Positions 23,610 through 32,185 of a DNA stretch of 33,723 nucleotides are shown piece by piece. Positions within the stretch are counted from its first letter, which is position 1. Each line of letters opens with the position of its first letter. This stretch comes from Bacteroidales bacterium (lineage in GTDB: Bacteria; Bacteroidota; Bacteroidia; Bacteroidales; UBA932). The position numbers and the translations under genes are program-made. The stretch covers positions 1 to 33,723 of the forward strand of contig JAGAAF010000050.1 of NCBI GenBank assembly GCA_017615435.1. Direction: 5' to 3'. The notes beneath the pieces are model-generated. The model made no database searches. It was given only the letters and a program-made list of their open reading frames with translations, and was not told where the DNA came from.

Positions 23610-25949
23610 ATGGAAAAGCTGGTAAAAAGAAATAAGAAAACCAGGAAGATGACTTGGCCCGACGTGTATGTCCTTATGAGGATTTATTGTCCGGATCTTA
23701 ATGACAGGGTCGCGTTTGTCAGCAGGTTGAACAAGACACTTGAATCAGTTAAGAAGGAAAAGGAGAGATATTCAGGTAAAGTCTTCTTTTTATTCAACGA
23801 TGATACTGTCCGGGGTAATTCAGACTCTGATTATAAGGATTATGAAAAACTACGAAATCAGGCTCTTGACGACAATAAACTGGTATGGACAGAGACAAAA
23901 GATGATAATCCCGGAGGCAAAGGTTCATCTTATTCGACATATCTGGTAAGGAAACTCTTCCTGGATGTTGCGCAGAATGACACTGATATTGCTATTTCTT
24001 TGGATCAGGATGATCTCCTGAAGCGCGGGGCTATTGAAAATATTGCCCGCAGTATGTGCCGCGGCGGCATAGTCGTTTCCCCATTCAATATTAAAGATTC
24101 GTCAAATCTGGACATTACGGATGATGGGGGGAAGATTCATAACAGGTTGGCAAGAAAAATGTCCTGCGCCAGGGCCGCAGCCAGAATTACGATGGGTAAG
24201 ATTACCCTTCCTGAAGATAAGTATGGCAAACTGTTCTTCCCTCGGGGAAAAAATGAATGGATAGAGCTTTTCGGTGTGATCAAAGCGAATATTGCCCTGT
24301 TCAAAGAAAGAAAAGCTTGTCGCAAAAGGAATAGAAAGGCCGGCGATCATTGCCTATCGGAACTGAGTAGTTTAGGTTGGACCAAGTCCTACACAAAGAA
24401 GGTACTTAAGGATTACATTGATGATTTAACGAATTATATCGACGTACAGGCTTTCTGTGCGGAGCATCGCGCCTACGAAGATTTCATCGACTTTTATCCT
24501 TTGCTCTACAAAGACGTAGTTATTACAGGAGTTAAAGAGGCTACTTATGATTATGTGAAGAATCCCGACTCAATAACCTCTTCTCCGAAGGTTGACGATT
24601 TTCGGGATCTCAGGACGGCCTCATTGATTGCCTTGATCGATTTGTGTTATGCGAAAGAGGACAAACTGTGCGATAATTACAAGATTAAACTGCACCGGTT
24701 CGTCGCATCAAAAGTATCTCAAATCGAGTCTATCATCAATAGGTATAATACCGATTTTATCAAGAACGGCGATGAGCGGTTCGCCGATTTCGCCGCGAGA
24801 ACGCACAGGGGCTTCTTTATGAGCAAACTGGCGAGATTGGCGCTGTGGGAAAAACGGGATGGCTTGAAGCAGGATGACGAACTGTTCCAGCATTCTACGA
24901 GCCGCAGGGAGAAAAGCGCCGATAACTTTTCCGACCTTTTCAGCGGGAAGGTGTTCAACAGCGTTCCATATTATCGGGAAACAGTAAGCAATTCCTCGCC
25001 GAGGTATGTATTAAGGCGTTCGGTCGCGATCGAGGGCAGTTTAAGAAATAACGGGAATAAAGAATCGAGAGATATGGAAAGGAAAATCCTTTCCGCCGGG
25101 GCTAAAACTCCAAATCAAAGACGCCTACGCCGCCTTTGGGGGACTGTAATTGTCTGTAGTGTTCTATTGGTTTTCGGTGTCTTGGTCTTGATTTGGAAAC
25201 TACCGGCAGCCGCAGTGGCCCTGAAACTCGAAGGTGATAATCAGTATCTTGCGTCTATTAAAGGCTTTCAGCAGATTCTTGCTGCATTCGTGGCTCTGGT
25301 AGGCGTGATAGCAACGATATTGGCTAAACTGATTGGTGAGGTAAAGATTCTCGCTACGGATGAGGAAGCTAAAGTGAAACTATATTATTCTGAATTCCAG
25401 GATTTTATCCGGCATCTGGAAGCTAACCTGAAGGTTATGATTCAGGTGCGTAAGGAACTTTTGGAAGGAAAAAATCGTGTTGAGTCCATTCATTTTGATA
25501 ACCTTAAATGGCCCACGTCGTCAATACTCTTCTCGGATGAAATGGCTAAACTGATAGCCAGGGAACGAGTCGATGATTTCGCACGACTGAAGGTCAATAT
25601 TCGCAATATTAATAACAGCGCATCCTGGCTGCAGCAGTTGGCTGGCGATGAAAAGGAACTGTTGAAGGCACTTGAATGGGAAATTACCCGGTACTTTGGG
25701 TATCTGGTCAATATGTATTACCTGTCCAACAATGATTTTTGCTTCCCATCTCCGGATGAAATCGACCGGTATATCCACGAAAACTCGATAAAGAACAAGC
25801 TTACCAGTTTATTTATGGACTATGATTCCGGTGAGCGGTCAGAACAAGTGGATTATTTCATTGACAGATACAACGACGATAGGAGAATGAAACGCGCTGT
25901 CCTCGTGGATAAAGAGGAATCCGAAGACCAGACACCAACATCGAAGTAA
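23610..25949 (+). CDS. Large glycosyltransferase-like protein with two membrane helices
   Basis: 779 residues from the ATG at 23610; an in-frame TTG at 23568 would overlap the previous gene. Residues about 17-325 look like a GT-A (family 2-like) fold: an initial strand DVYVLMRIY, KVFFLFNDDT, a DxD-like D132-Q-D-D135, a catalytic-base-like E290-D291 (HRAYEDFIDFYPLL), and the typical closing Y-x-x-N-x-DSIT (313-323). A helical linker follows to about 500. Two membrane helices lie at about 510-529 and 555-576, then a charged helical C-terminal region of about 200 residues. The gene is visibly AT-richer than its neighbours and interrupts an otherwise GC-rich operon while keeping 10- and 2-nt spacing. 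The acceptor is unknown; the C-terminal region matches nothing I recognise. Confidence 0.65.
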   Translation: MEKLVKRNKKTRKMTWPDVYVLMRIYCPDLNDRVAFVSRLNKTLESVKKEKERYSGKVFFLFNDDTVRGNSDSDYKDYEKLRNQALDDNKLVWTETKDDNPGGKGSSYSTYLVRKLFLDVAQNDTDIAISLDQDDLLKRGAIENIARSMCRGGIVVSPFNIKDSSNLDITDDGGKIHNRLARKMSCARAAARITMGKITLPEDKYGKLFFPRGKNEWIELFGVIKANIALFKERKACRKRNRKAGDHCLSELSSLGWTKSYTKKVLKDYIDDLTNYIDVQAFCAEHRAYEDFIDFYPLLYKDVVITGVKEATYDYVKNPDSITSSPKVDDFRDLRTASLIALIDLCYAKEDKLCDNYKIKLHRFVASKVSQIESIINRYNTDFIKNGDERFADFAARTHRGFFMSKLARLALWEKRDGLKQDDELFQHSTSRREKSADNFSDLFSGKVFNSVPYYRETVSNSSPRYVLRRSVAIEGSLRNNGNKESRDMERKILSAGAKTPNQRRLRRLWGTVIVCSVLLVFGVLVLIWKLPAAAVALKLEGDNQYLASIKGFQQILAAFVALVGVIATILAKLIGEVKILATDEEAKVKLYYSEFQDFIRHLEANLKVMIQVRKELLEGKNRVESIHFDNLKWPTSSILFSDEMAKLIARERVDDFARLKVNIRNINNSASWLQQLAGDEKELLKALEWEITRYFGYLVNMYYLSNNDFCFPSPDEIDRYIHENSIKNKLTSLFMDYDSGERSEQVDYFIDRYNDDRRMKRAVLVDKEESEDQTPTSK

Positions 25950-25951
25950 TT

Positions 25952-26869
25952 ATGACTGAATCGAAAAAGAAATACAAACTTGGCGTAGCCTTCAGTGGCG
26001 GCGGCGCGAGGGGCGCGGCGCACTGCGGGGCATTGCAGGCCTTCCGTGAATATGGGATACGTCCGGATGCGGTCTCGGGAACGAGCGTGGGGTCGCTGGT
26101 AGCGGCGCTGTATTCATCGGGCTTCACGCCGAAGCAGATGATTGAGATGTTCCAGGGACTGAACTTCTTCAAGGACATCGTAACCCCGACCGTGCCGAAA
26201 GGAGGATTGTTCGATTCACAGCCGCTGGTGGAGATCATAAGGAAGAACCTGCCCTATATGCGACTTGAGTCGCTCCCCATCCCGACATATCTTGTGGCAT
26301 CCGACCTCGAACACGGCGTCCCGAAGGTCTTCTCCAAAGGCGATATAGCTCCAAGGGTGGTGGCGTCCTGTTCCATCCCCGTAGTCTTCCGCCCGATATG
26401 CATCAACGGCGTTCACTATGTGGACGGCGGCGCTTTCCAGAACCTTCCCGTATCGGCCATAAGGGACAAATGCGAGAAGGTCATTGCCCTCAACCTCATC
26501 AACGTGGAGGAAGACAAGTACAAAGACAATCTGATGTTCGTGGCCAACCGTTCGTTCCAGATGATGATGGTGGCGAACAACGCCTACGATGCCGGACAGG
26601 CTGATTTGCTCGTTGAACTGGATACATATGGCTGCTCCGCCTACGATATGTCGAAGATTGAAGAGTTGTTCTTCAGGGGTTATGAGAGCACGGTGAAGGC
26701 GCTCGAAGAAAATGGATATCAACGAGTACTGCCGAAAGAAAACATCGAGTTCCCGAAGAGAAAGAGCCTTGTGGACGAGATGGAAAACTATGAAGCGATG
26801 GTCAAGAGCACCGTGGAAAAAGGCCTGACCGCCCTCAAATCCATCAAGAAATCCGCGAAATTAAGGTAA
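25952..26869 (+). CDS. Patatin-like phospholipase (RssA/YchK type)
   Basis: 305 residues. The patatin catalytic dyad is complete: oxyanion loop SGGGARG (15-21), nucleophile S45 in GTSVGS (43-48) and D158 in VDGGAFQN. The protein is a cytosolic or peripheral serine acyl hydrolase of lipids; no signal peptide is seen. The sequence resembles the small bacterial RssA-type rather than the large toxin-type patatins. It starts 2 nt after the glycosyltransferase-like stop and its stop shares a base with the start of the next gene. Composition is core-like, so it was probably in this operon before the AT-rich gene arrived. Confidence 0.88.
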   Translation: MTESKKKYKLGVAFSGGGARGAAHCGALQAFREYGIRPDAVSGTSVGSLVAALYSSGFTPKQMIEMFQGLNFFKDIVTPTVPKGGLFDSQPLVEIIRKNLPYMRLESLPIPTYLVASDLEHGVPKVFSKGDIAPRVVASCSIPVVFRPICINGVHYVDGGAFQNLPVSAIRDKCEKVIALNLINVEEDKYKDNLMFVANRSFQMMMVANNAYDAGQADLLVELDTYGCSAYDMSKIEELFFRGYESTVKALEENGYQRVLPKENIEFPKRKSLVDEMENYEAMVKSTVEKGLTALKSIKKSAKLR

Positions 26870-27810
26870 TGCAGCTTACGCACACCCTTCGCAATTGGAT
26901 GCTGCCCGTGTCTATGACGCTGGGCGTGGGCATCTATCTGGCGCTGCATCTGAGCGGCTCGCCGGGGGAGGAGGGGTATCTGCGGGTCTGTGTGGCCGTG
27001 CAGCCGGTGATGGTGGCGGTGATGCTGTTCCTGCAGCTGAATCTCGTGGCCCCGCGCGACCTTCGTTTCCACCGCTGGCATCTGTGGGTGCTGCTGATCC
27101 AGACGCTGCTTTTCGTGGCTATGGCGACACTCACTCTTGTCACTACCGGCGGCGCGAGGGTGCTGTTCGAGTGCGCGATGCTCTGTTTCGTCTGTCCTAC
27201 CGCTGCTGCGGCGGGGGTGATTACATCCAAGCTCGGAGGCGACCTGCCGGGGATAATGACCTACACCGTTCTGGCCAACGCCCTTGCGTCCGTGCTCATT
27301 CCGCTGATGGTGCCGCTTGTGCACCCGGCCGTGGATATGGGCTTTCTGCCGCTGTTCTGGGCGGTCGTGCGGCGCGTGTTTTCGATCCTGATACTGCCGC
27401 TGCTGGCGGCGTGGCTCATACGCTGGCTTCTTCCCGGGCTGCAACGCTGGCTCGAGCGCTACGCGGGTTGGGCGTTCTACATCTGGGGCATCTGCCTGAT
27501 GCTGTCCATATCGCTGGCCACGGACTCCCTGGCGGGCAGCGGGATCGGCCTCGGGGTGGCGCTGGGAATCGGGGGAGTGTCGCTGGCGTGCTGCCTGCTG
27601 CAGTTCGCCCTCGGCCGTCGGGCTGCCCGCCGCTACGGTCACGCCGAATCCGTCACCGCCGGCCAGGCCCTTGGGCAGAAGAACACCGGGTTCATCATCT
27701 GGCTGGGAATTAACTACCTTACCCCCGTCACCTCAGTCGCCGGCGGCCTCTACGCCATCTGGCACAATCTCTTCAACTCCTGGCAACTCCTCCGCTCCTC
27801 CCGTAAGTAG
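26869..27810 (+). CDS. Bile acid:sodium symporter (BASS) family transporter
   Basis: 313 residues, about nine or ten hydrophobic helices. Family features are CPTAAAAGVITSKLGGDLPG in the first half and the Na-site-like motif GQALGQKNTGFIIWLGINYL near the C-terminus. BASS proteins import organic anions (bile acids, pyruvate, pantoate and others) with sodium; the substrate here is unassigned. The last codons (CGT AAG TAG) form the start of a 31-bp tandem duplication. It closes the operon; a compound hairpin follows about 80 nt downstream. Confidence 0.8.
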   Translation: MQLTHTLRNWMLPVSMTLGVGIYLALHLSGSPGEEGYLRVCVAVQPVMVAVMLFLQLNLVAPRDLRFHRWHLWVLLIQTLLFVAMATLTLVTTGGARVLFECAMLCFVCPTAAAAGVITSKLGGDLPGIMTYTVLANALASVLIPLMVPLVHPAVDMGFLPLFWAVVRRVFSILILPLLAAWLIRWLLPGLQRWLERYAGWAFYIWGICLMLSISLATDSLAGSGIGLGVALGIGGVSLACCLLQFALGRRAARRYGHAESVTAGQALGQKNTGFIIWLGINYLTPVTSVAGGLYAIWHNLFNSWQLLRSSRK

Positions 27811-27863
27811 CCCCTTCTCCCGTCGCCCTTCCCGTAAGCAGTCCCTTCCCCCGTCGCCCTTCC
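27802..27863. repeat. 31-bp tandem duplication at the 3' end of the BASS gene
   Basis: CGTAAGTAGCCCCTTCTCCC... (27802-27832) and CGTAAGCAGTCCCTTCCCCC... (27833-27863) are two 31-bp copies with few differences. The first includes the gene's last two codons and stop; the second has CAG at the stop position. A third partial CGTAAGTCCCTTA follows. It looks like a slippage product. Confidence 0.8.
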
Positions 27864-27891
27864 CGTGGCGCGTAAGTCCCTTATTATCAAC

Positions 27892-27950
27892 TAATTACTG
27901 AAACTCGACTCCGGAATTCGCGGAGTCGAATAATAGTATCTCAGTGATTA
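27892..27950 (+). terminator. Compound stem-loop, possible operon terminator
   Basis: An inner 9-bp stem TCGACTCCG/CGGAGTCGA (27905-27913, 27921-27929) sits within outer arms TAATTACTGA (27892-27901) and TCAGTGATTA (27941-27950) that pair 9 of 10, or 10 of 10 counting G-U. There is no T-run, so it may be a processing or stabilising structure rather than an intrinsic terminator. Confidence 0.5.
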
Positions 27951-27991
27951 ACAGTCTCTTACCCGCCACGCGTCAAAAACCGTCGGAGGCA

Positions 27992-28030
27992 GGGGGGGGG
28001 TGGATTTACCAATGGAATTCGTTATATTTG
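27992..28030 (+). promoter_or_regulatory. Poly-G tract and -7 box before the GAF gene
   Basis: TATATTTG (28023-28030) fits TAnnTTTG and ends 5 nt before the ATG at 28036, predicting a leaderless mRNA. A run of nine G (27992-28000) ends 22 nt upstream of it, at the position where a -33 element is expected. Confidence 0.5.
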
Positions 28031-28035
28031 TGTGA

Positions 28036-28575
28036 ATGACAAAGGAGGAAAAATACATCCTGTTAGTGAAACAGTGCAAGGCGTTGCTGGAAGGGGAGAG
28101 TGACGAGGTGGCGAGGATGGCGAATGTGGCGGCGCTGATTCACTCTGAAATGGGCTTTTGGTGGACTGGATTCTACCGGGTTTGCGGTGAAGAGTTGGTG
28201 CTTGGTCCCTTCCAGGGCCCTGTAGCCTGCACACGCATCGCCTTCGGCCGCGGCGTGTGCGGCACCGCCTGGAAGGACGGGCGCACCATCATCGTCCCGG
28301 ACGTGGACGCTTTCCCCGGGCACATCGCCTGCTCCTCCGCCTCCCGCAGCGAAATCGTCGTCCCCATCCGCCGCTCTTTCACCCCCGGCACTGCAACTAT
28401 TCCTTCCGAACGCCCTTCCACCCCCGGCACCTCTCCCGGCATCGCCCTCTCCGACCCTGTTGTCGCCGTTTTGGACATCGACTCCCGCGAGTTGAACACC
28501 TTCGACGACATTGACCGCGTGTATCTGGAACAGATCGCGGCTTTTTTGCTGCCTTCAACTGAATTTGGTACATAA
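28036..28575 (+). CDS. Free methionine-(R)-sulfoxide reductase (GAF domain)
   Basis: 179 residues of the fRMsr (MsrC/YebR) type: a GAF domain that reduces free methionine-R-sulfoxide using cysteines. All three conserved cysteines are present: C65 (VACTRIAF), C75 (GRGVCGTAW) and C99 (FPGHIACSSASRSEIVVP). The diagnostic LVLGPFQGPVAC and VLDIDS are also there. Between VVPIRRS and VVAVLDIDS (about 114-140) lies an insert rich in Pro, Gly, Thr and Ser with a repeated PGT motif, not typical of the family. The final codons FGT stop are formed by the first palindromic repeat upstream of hutU. Confidence 0.85.
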   Translation: MTKEEKYILLVKQCKALLEGESDEVARMANVAALIHSEMGFWWTGFYRVCGEELVLGPFQGPVACTRIAFGRGVCGTAWKDGRTIIVPDVDAFPGHIACSSASRSEIVVPIRRSFTPGTATIPSERPSTPGTSPGIALSDPVVAVLDIDSRELNTFDDIDRVYLEQIAAFLLPSTEFGT

Positions 28576-28647
28576 AAGGCCTCTCTGGTGTACGAAACGG
28601 CCTGAATATCGCATTTGGTACACGAAACGGCCTTCTGGTGTACCAAA
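28564..28647. repeat. Pair of 50-bp palindromic repeats upstream of hutU
   Basis: Two units repeat with a 50-bp period. Each has TTTGGTACA(T/C) (28564-28573; 28614-28623) and GTGTAC(G/C)AAA (28588-28597; 28638-28647), inverted repeats around an inner AAACGGCCTTCTG-like core. Unit 2 is a perfect 10-bp inverted repeat. The same unit occurs as a pair downstream of hutI (33455-33538). The interval 28576-28670 contains no gene apart from these repeats. Confidence 0.85.
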
Positions 28648-28670
28648 CAACACGAAAACCACAAAACTAT

Positions 28671-30701
28671 ATGACCTTTAAAGACGAAATATTGCGAGGC
28701 ATTCCGGAGGACCTTCCGGAACCCCGGCTCTCTGATAGAAGCGGGGTAGTTGCCGGTCTGATAACTGAGGAACCGGAAGACGGTGTAAATCACGCTCCTC
28801 GCCGCAAGGATATTCTTACTCCGGATGAGAAGGTGCTGGCGATCAAGAACGCTTTAAGGTACTTCCCGGCGAAGCATCATAAGGTGCTGGCGAAGGAGTT
28901 TGCGGAGGAGCTGAAACGCTATGGCCGCATCTATATGTATCGCTTCCGCCCGAGCTACGAGATGTACGCCCGTCCGGTCGACGAGTACCCCGCCCGAAGC
29001 AGACAGGCGGCCGGCATTATGGCGATGATCCAGAACAACCTGGACCCGCGCGTGGCGCAGCATCCACACGAACTTATCATCTATGGCGGCAACGGCGCGA
29101 TCTTCCAGAACTGGGCGCAGTACCGGCTGGTGATGCAGTACCTGGCGACTATGACGGACGAGCAGACCCTCGTGATGTATTCCGGTCACCCGCTCGGTCT
29201 TTTCCCTTCGCATAAGGACGCGCCGCGCGTGATAGTCACCAACGGTATGGTCATCCCCAACTACTCCAAGCCCGACGACTGGGAGCGTTTCAACGCCCTC
29301 GGAGTCAGCCAGTACGGCCAGATGACCGCCGGAAGCTATATGTACATAGGCCCGCAGGGCATCGTTCACGGAACGACGATCACCGTAATGAATGCCGCGA
29401 GGAAGCAAGGTGGCAGCCCCGCTGGCAAATTATTCGTCACCGCTGGATTAGGTGGAATGTCGGGTGCGCAGCCGAAGGCGGGCAACATCGCGGGGGTGGT
29501 CAGCGTTACCGCCGAAATCAACCCCCTGGCGGCGCAGAAGCGCTACGACCAGGGCTGGGTGGACGAACTGCACACCGACCTGGACGAACTTATCCCCCGC
29601 ATCAGAGAGGCAGTGGCCGCAAAGAAGCCGGTTTCTCTGGCATATGTCGGCAATGTCGTGGACCTGTGGGAACGTCTGGCCGACGAAGGTATGAAAGTCG
29701 ATCTGGGCTCTGACCAGACATCTTTGCATAATCCGTGGGCGGGCGGTTATTACCCCGTCGGATACTCGTTCGAAGAAAGCAAGCGTATGATGGCCGAGGA
29801 ACCCGCGCGCTTCAAGGAGGCTGTGCAGGCTTCGCTCAGAAGGCACGTTGCTGCAATCAACAAACTCGCTGCGAATGGAATGTATTTCTTCGACTACGGC
29901 AACGCGTTCCTTCTCGAAAGCAGCCGCGCGGGCGCCGATGTCCTTAAACCGGACGGCAGCTTCCGCTACCCGTCCTACGTCCAGGACATTATGGGCCCGC
30001 TCTACTTCGACTACGGCTTCGGTCCTTTCCGCTGGGTGTGTCTCAGCGAGGATCCGGCCGATCTGGAGATGACTGACAAACTCGCGGTGGAGGTCTTGGA
30101 CCGCATCGCAAAAGAGGCTCCGACGGAGATCGCCGGCCAGATGCGCGACAACATTCACTGGATAGAGGAGGCCGGCCGGAATCGCCTGGTTGTGGGCTCG
30201 CAGGCGCGCATCCTCTACGCCGACTGCCAGGGCCGCACCGAAATCGCACTCGCGTTCAACCAGGCGATCAGGGACGGCCGCCTCAAAGGACCCGTGGTCC
30301 TCGGCCGTGACCACCACGACGTCTCCGGCACCGACAGCCCGTTCCGCGAGACATCGAACATCTACGACGGTTCGCGCTTCACTGCCGATATGGCCATCCA
30401 GAACGTGATCGGCGACGGATTCCGCGGCGCCACGTGGGTCAGCATCCACAACGGCGGCGGAGTCGGCTGGGGAGAGGTGATAAACGGAGGTTTCGGTATG
30501 GTCATAGACGGTTCTGACGACAGCGCAAGACATATCAAAGAGATGCTGTTCTGGGACGTCAACAACGGTATAGCCCGGCGAAGCTGGGCCAGGAACGCAG
30601 GCGCGCGCTTCGCCGCCGAGCGTGAGATGGCCCGGACGCCGGAGCTGCGCATAACCCTCCCGAACGAAGCAGATGAAGAACTGATAAAGTCCGTATTATG
30701 A
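28671..30701 (+). CDS. hutU: Urocanate hydratase
   Basis: 676 residues, the long form found in Bacteroidota. It hydrates urocanate to imidazolonepropionate using tightly bound NAD+. The blocks YGGNGAIFQNWAQYRL, GQMTAGSYMYIGPQGIVHGT, GLGGMSGAQPKAG and GSDQTSLHNPWAGGYYPVGY are diagnostic, and the last-third DHHDVSGTDSPFRET run is conserved. The ATG at 28671 is used; an upstream in-frame GTG would read through the palindromic repeat. No TAnnTTTG box is seen just upstream, so the promoter is unclear. The stop overlaps the hutH start as ATGA. Confidence 0.96.
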   Translation: MTFKDEILRGIPEDLPEPRLSDRSGVVAGLITEEPEDGVNHAPRRKDILTPDEKVLAIKNALRYFPAKHHKVLAKEFAEELKRYGRIYMYRFRPSYEMYARPVDEYPARSRQAAGIMAMIQNNLDPRVAQHPHELIIYGGNGAIFQNWAQYRLVMQYLATMTDEQTLVMYSGHPLGLFPSHKDAPRVIVTNGMVIPNYSKPDDWERFNALGVSQYGQMTAGSYMYIGPQGIVHGTTITVMNAARKQGGSPAGKLFVTAGLGGMSGAQPKAGNIAGVVSVTAEINPLAAQKRYDQGWVDELHTDLDELIPRIREAVAAKKPVSLAYVGNVVDLWERLADEGMKVDLGSDQTSLHNPWAGGYYPVGYSFEESKRMMAEEPARFKEAVQASLRRHVAAINKLAANGMYFFDYGNAFLLESSRAGADVLKPDGSFRYPSYVQDIMGPLYFDYGFGPFRWVCLSEDPADLEMTDKLAVEVLDRIAKEAPTEIAGQMRDNIHWIEEAGRNRLVVGSQARILYADCQGRTEIALAFNQAIRDGRLKGPVVLGRDHHDVSGTDSPFRETSNIYDGSRFTADMAIQNVIGDGFRGATWVSIHNGGGVGWGEVINGGFGMVIDGSDDSARHIKEMLFWDVNNGIARRSWARNAGARFAAEREMARTPELRITLPNEADEELIKSVL

Positions 30702-32185
30702 TTCATTATATTTCAAAGGAACGCCTCTCGCTGGAGAAGCTGAAAGAGATTATCGATTCACACGCACAGTTGGCACTGTCGCAGGAGTCCGTGGAGGCGG
30801 TGGAGAAATGCCGTCGTTACCTGGATGCGAAGATGGAGGATCCTCAGAAACCCGTCTATGGTATCACGACCGGTTTCGGTTCCCTCTACAACGTCACCAT
30901 CCCCTCGGATGAACTCTCGCAGCTGCAGTACAACCTCGTGGTCTCGCACGCTTGCGGCGCAGGCCCGACCGTCCGTCCGGAGATCGTGAAGCTGATGCTT
31001 TTCCTGAAGGCGCAGAGCCTTTCGTATGGCCATTCGGGCGTGCAGCTCGCGACCGTTCAGCGGCTGATCGATATGTTCAACGAAGACGTGCTGCCGGTCG
31101 TGTACCAGCAGGGTTCGCTCGGCGCTTCGGGCGATCTTGCTCCGCTCGCGCATATGAGCCTGCCGCTGATTGGGCTGGGCGAGGTGCTGTACAAGGGCCG
31201 CATCCGTCCGTCCGCGGAGGTGTGGGCAGAAAAGGGTTGGGAGCCGATCACACTCCAGTCCAAGGAGGGTCTCGCGCTGCTCAACGGCACACAGTTTATG
31301 AGCGCCCACGCTGTATGGGCCATCCTCAAGAGTATGCGTCTGTCGCAGTGGGCCGACCTTATCGGAGCTATGTCGCTGGACGCCTACGACGGCCGCATAG
31401 AGCCGTTCCTGCCGCTGACCCACCAGCTTCGTCCGCACGTGGGACAGATCCTCACGGGCGAGCGTTTCGTCTCCGTCCTCGAAGGTAGCGAGCTCATCCG
31501 CCGACCGAAGGAGCACGTTCAGGACCCGTACAGTTTCCGCTGCATCCCGCAGGTCCACGGCGCCGTGAAGGACAACATCCTCTACGTCAAGTCCGTGATA
31601 GAGAACGAGATAAACTCCGCTACCGATAACCCCAACATCTTCCCGGACGAAGATATGATCATCTCCGCGGGCAATTTCCACGGCGAGCCGATCGCAATCC
31701 CTATGGACGCGCTGGCTATCGCTATGTCCGAGCTCGCTTCCATCTCCGAGCGGCGTACCTACCAGCTGATCCACGGTCTGCGCGGCTTGCCCAAATACCT
31801 TGTCGCAAGCCCAGGCCTGAACAGCGGCTTTATGATTCCGCAGTACACCGCGGCTTCGATCGTTTCGCAGAACAAGGGCCTGTGCTGGCCGGCCTCGTGC
31901 GACTCGATTCCTTCGTCTCAGGGTCAGGAAGACCACGTGTCGATGGGCTCCAATTCCGCCACTAAACTGGTCCGGGTAGTGGACAATGTGGAGACCGTTC
32001 TGGGTATCGAACTGTTCAATGCCGCACAGGCGCTGGAGTTCAGAAGACCTCTCAGGTCGTCGGCATTGATAGAGAGTATTTTTGAAGATTATCGCAAGGT
32101 TGTCCCGTTCATCGACAACGACACCTATATGCATCCTCTGATTGAAAAGTCAGTTGAATTCCTTCGCTCGAAGAACTATCTATGA
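30698..32185 (+). CDS. hutH: Histidine ammonia-lyase
   Basis: 495 residues. It deaminates histidine to urocanate. The Ala-Ser-Gly triad that cyclises to the MIO cofactor is A143-S144-G145 (QGSLGASGDLAPLAHM). Y54 in YGITTGFG, the NGT block (LLNGTQFM) and the QEDHVSMG block near 410 are all in place. The overall length is close to the usual 500-510. It overlaps hutU and hutI by 4 nt each, so the three are translated as a coupled set. Confidence 0.97.
   Translation: MIHYISKERLSLEKLKEIIDSHAQLALSQESVEAVEKCRRYLDAKMEDPQKPVYGITTGFGSLYNVTIPSDELSQLQYNLVVSHACGAGPTVRPEIVKLMLFLKAQSLSYGHSGVQLATVQRLIDMFNEDVLPVVYQQGSLGASGDLAPLAHMSLPLIGLGEVLYKGRIRPSAEVWAEKGWEPITLQSKEGLALLNGTQFMSAHAVWAILKSMRLSQWADLIGAMSLDAYDGRIEPFLPLTHQLRPHVGQILTGERFVSVLEGSELIRRPKEHVQDPYSFRCIPQVHGAVKDNILYVKSVIENEINSATDNPNIFPDEDMIISAGNFHGEPIAIPMDALAIAMSELASISERRTYQLIHGLRGLPKYLVASPGLNSGFMIPQYTAASIVSQNKGLCWPASCDSIPSSQGQEDHVSMGSNSATKLVRVVDNVETVLGIELFNAAQALEFRRPLRSSALIESIFEDYRKVVPFIDNDTYMHPLIEKSVEFLRSKNYL

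Noticed and set aside
25952..26869. Patatin as a CBASS-type effector
   Set aside because: No cyclase (CD-NTase), ubiquitin-like or sensor gene is nearby, the protein is of the small RssA type and its composition is core-like.
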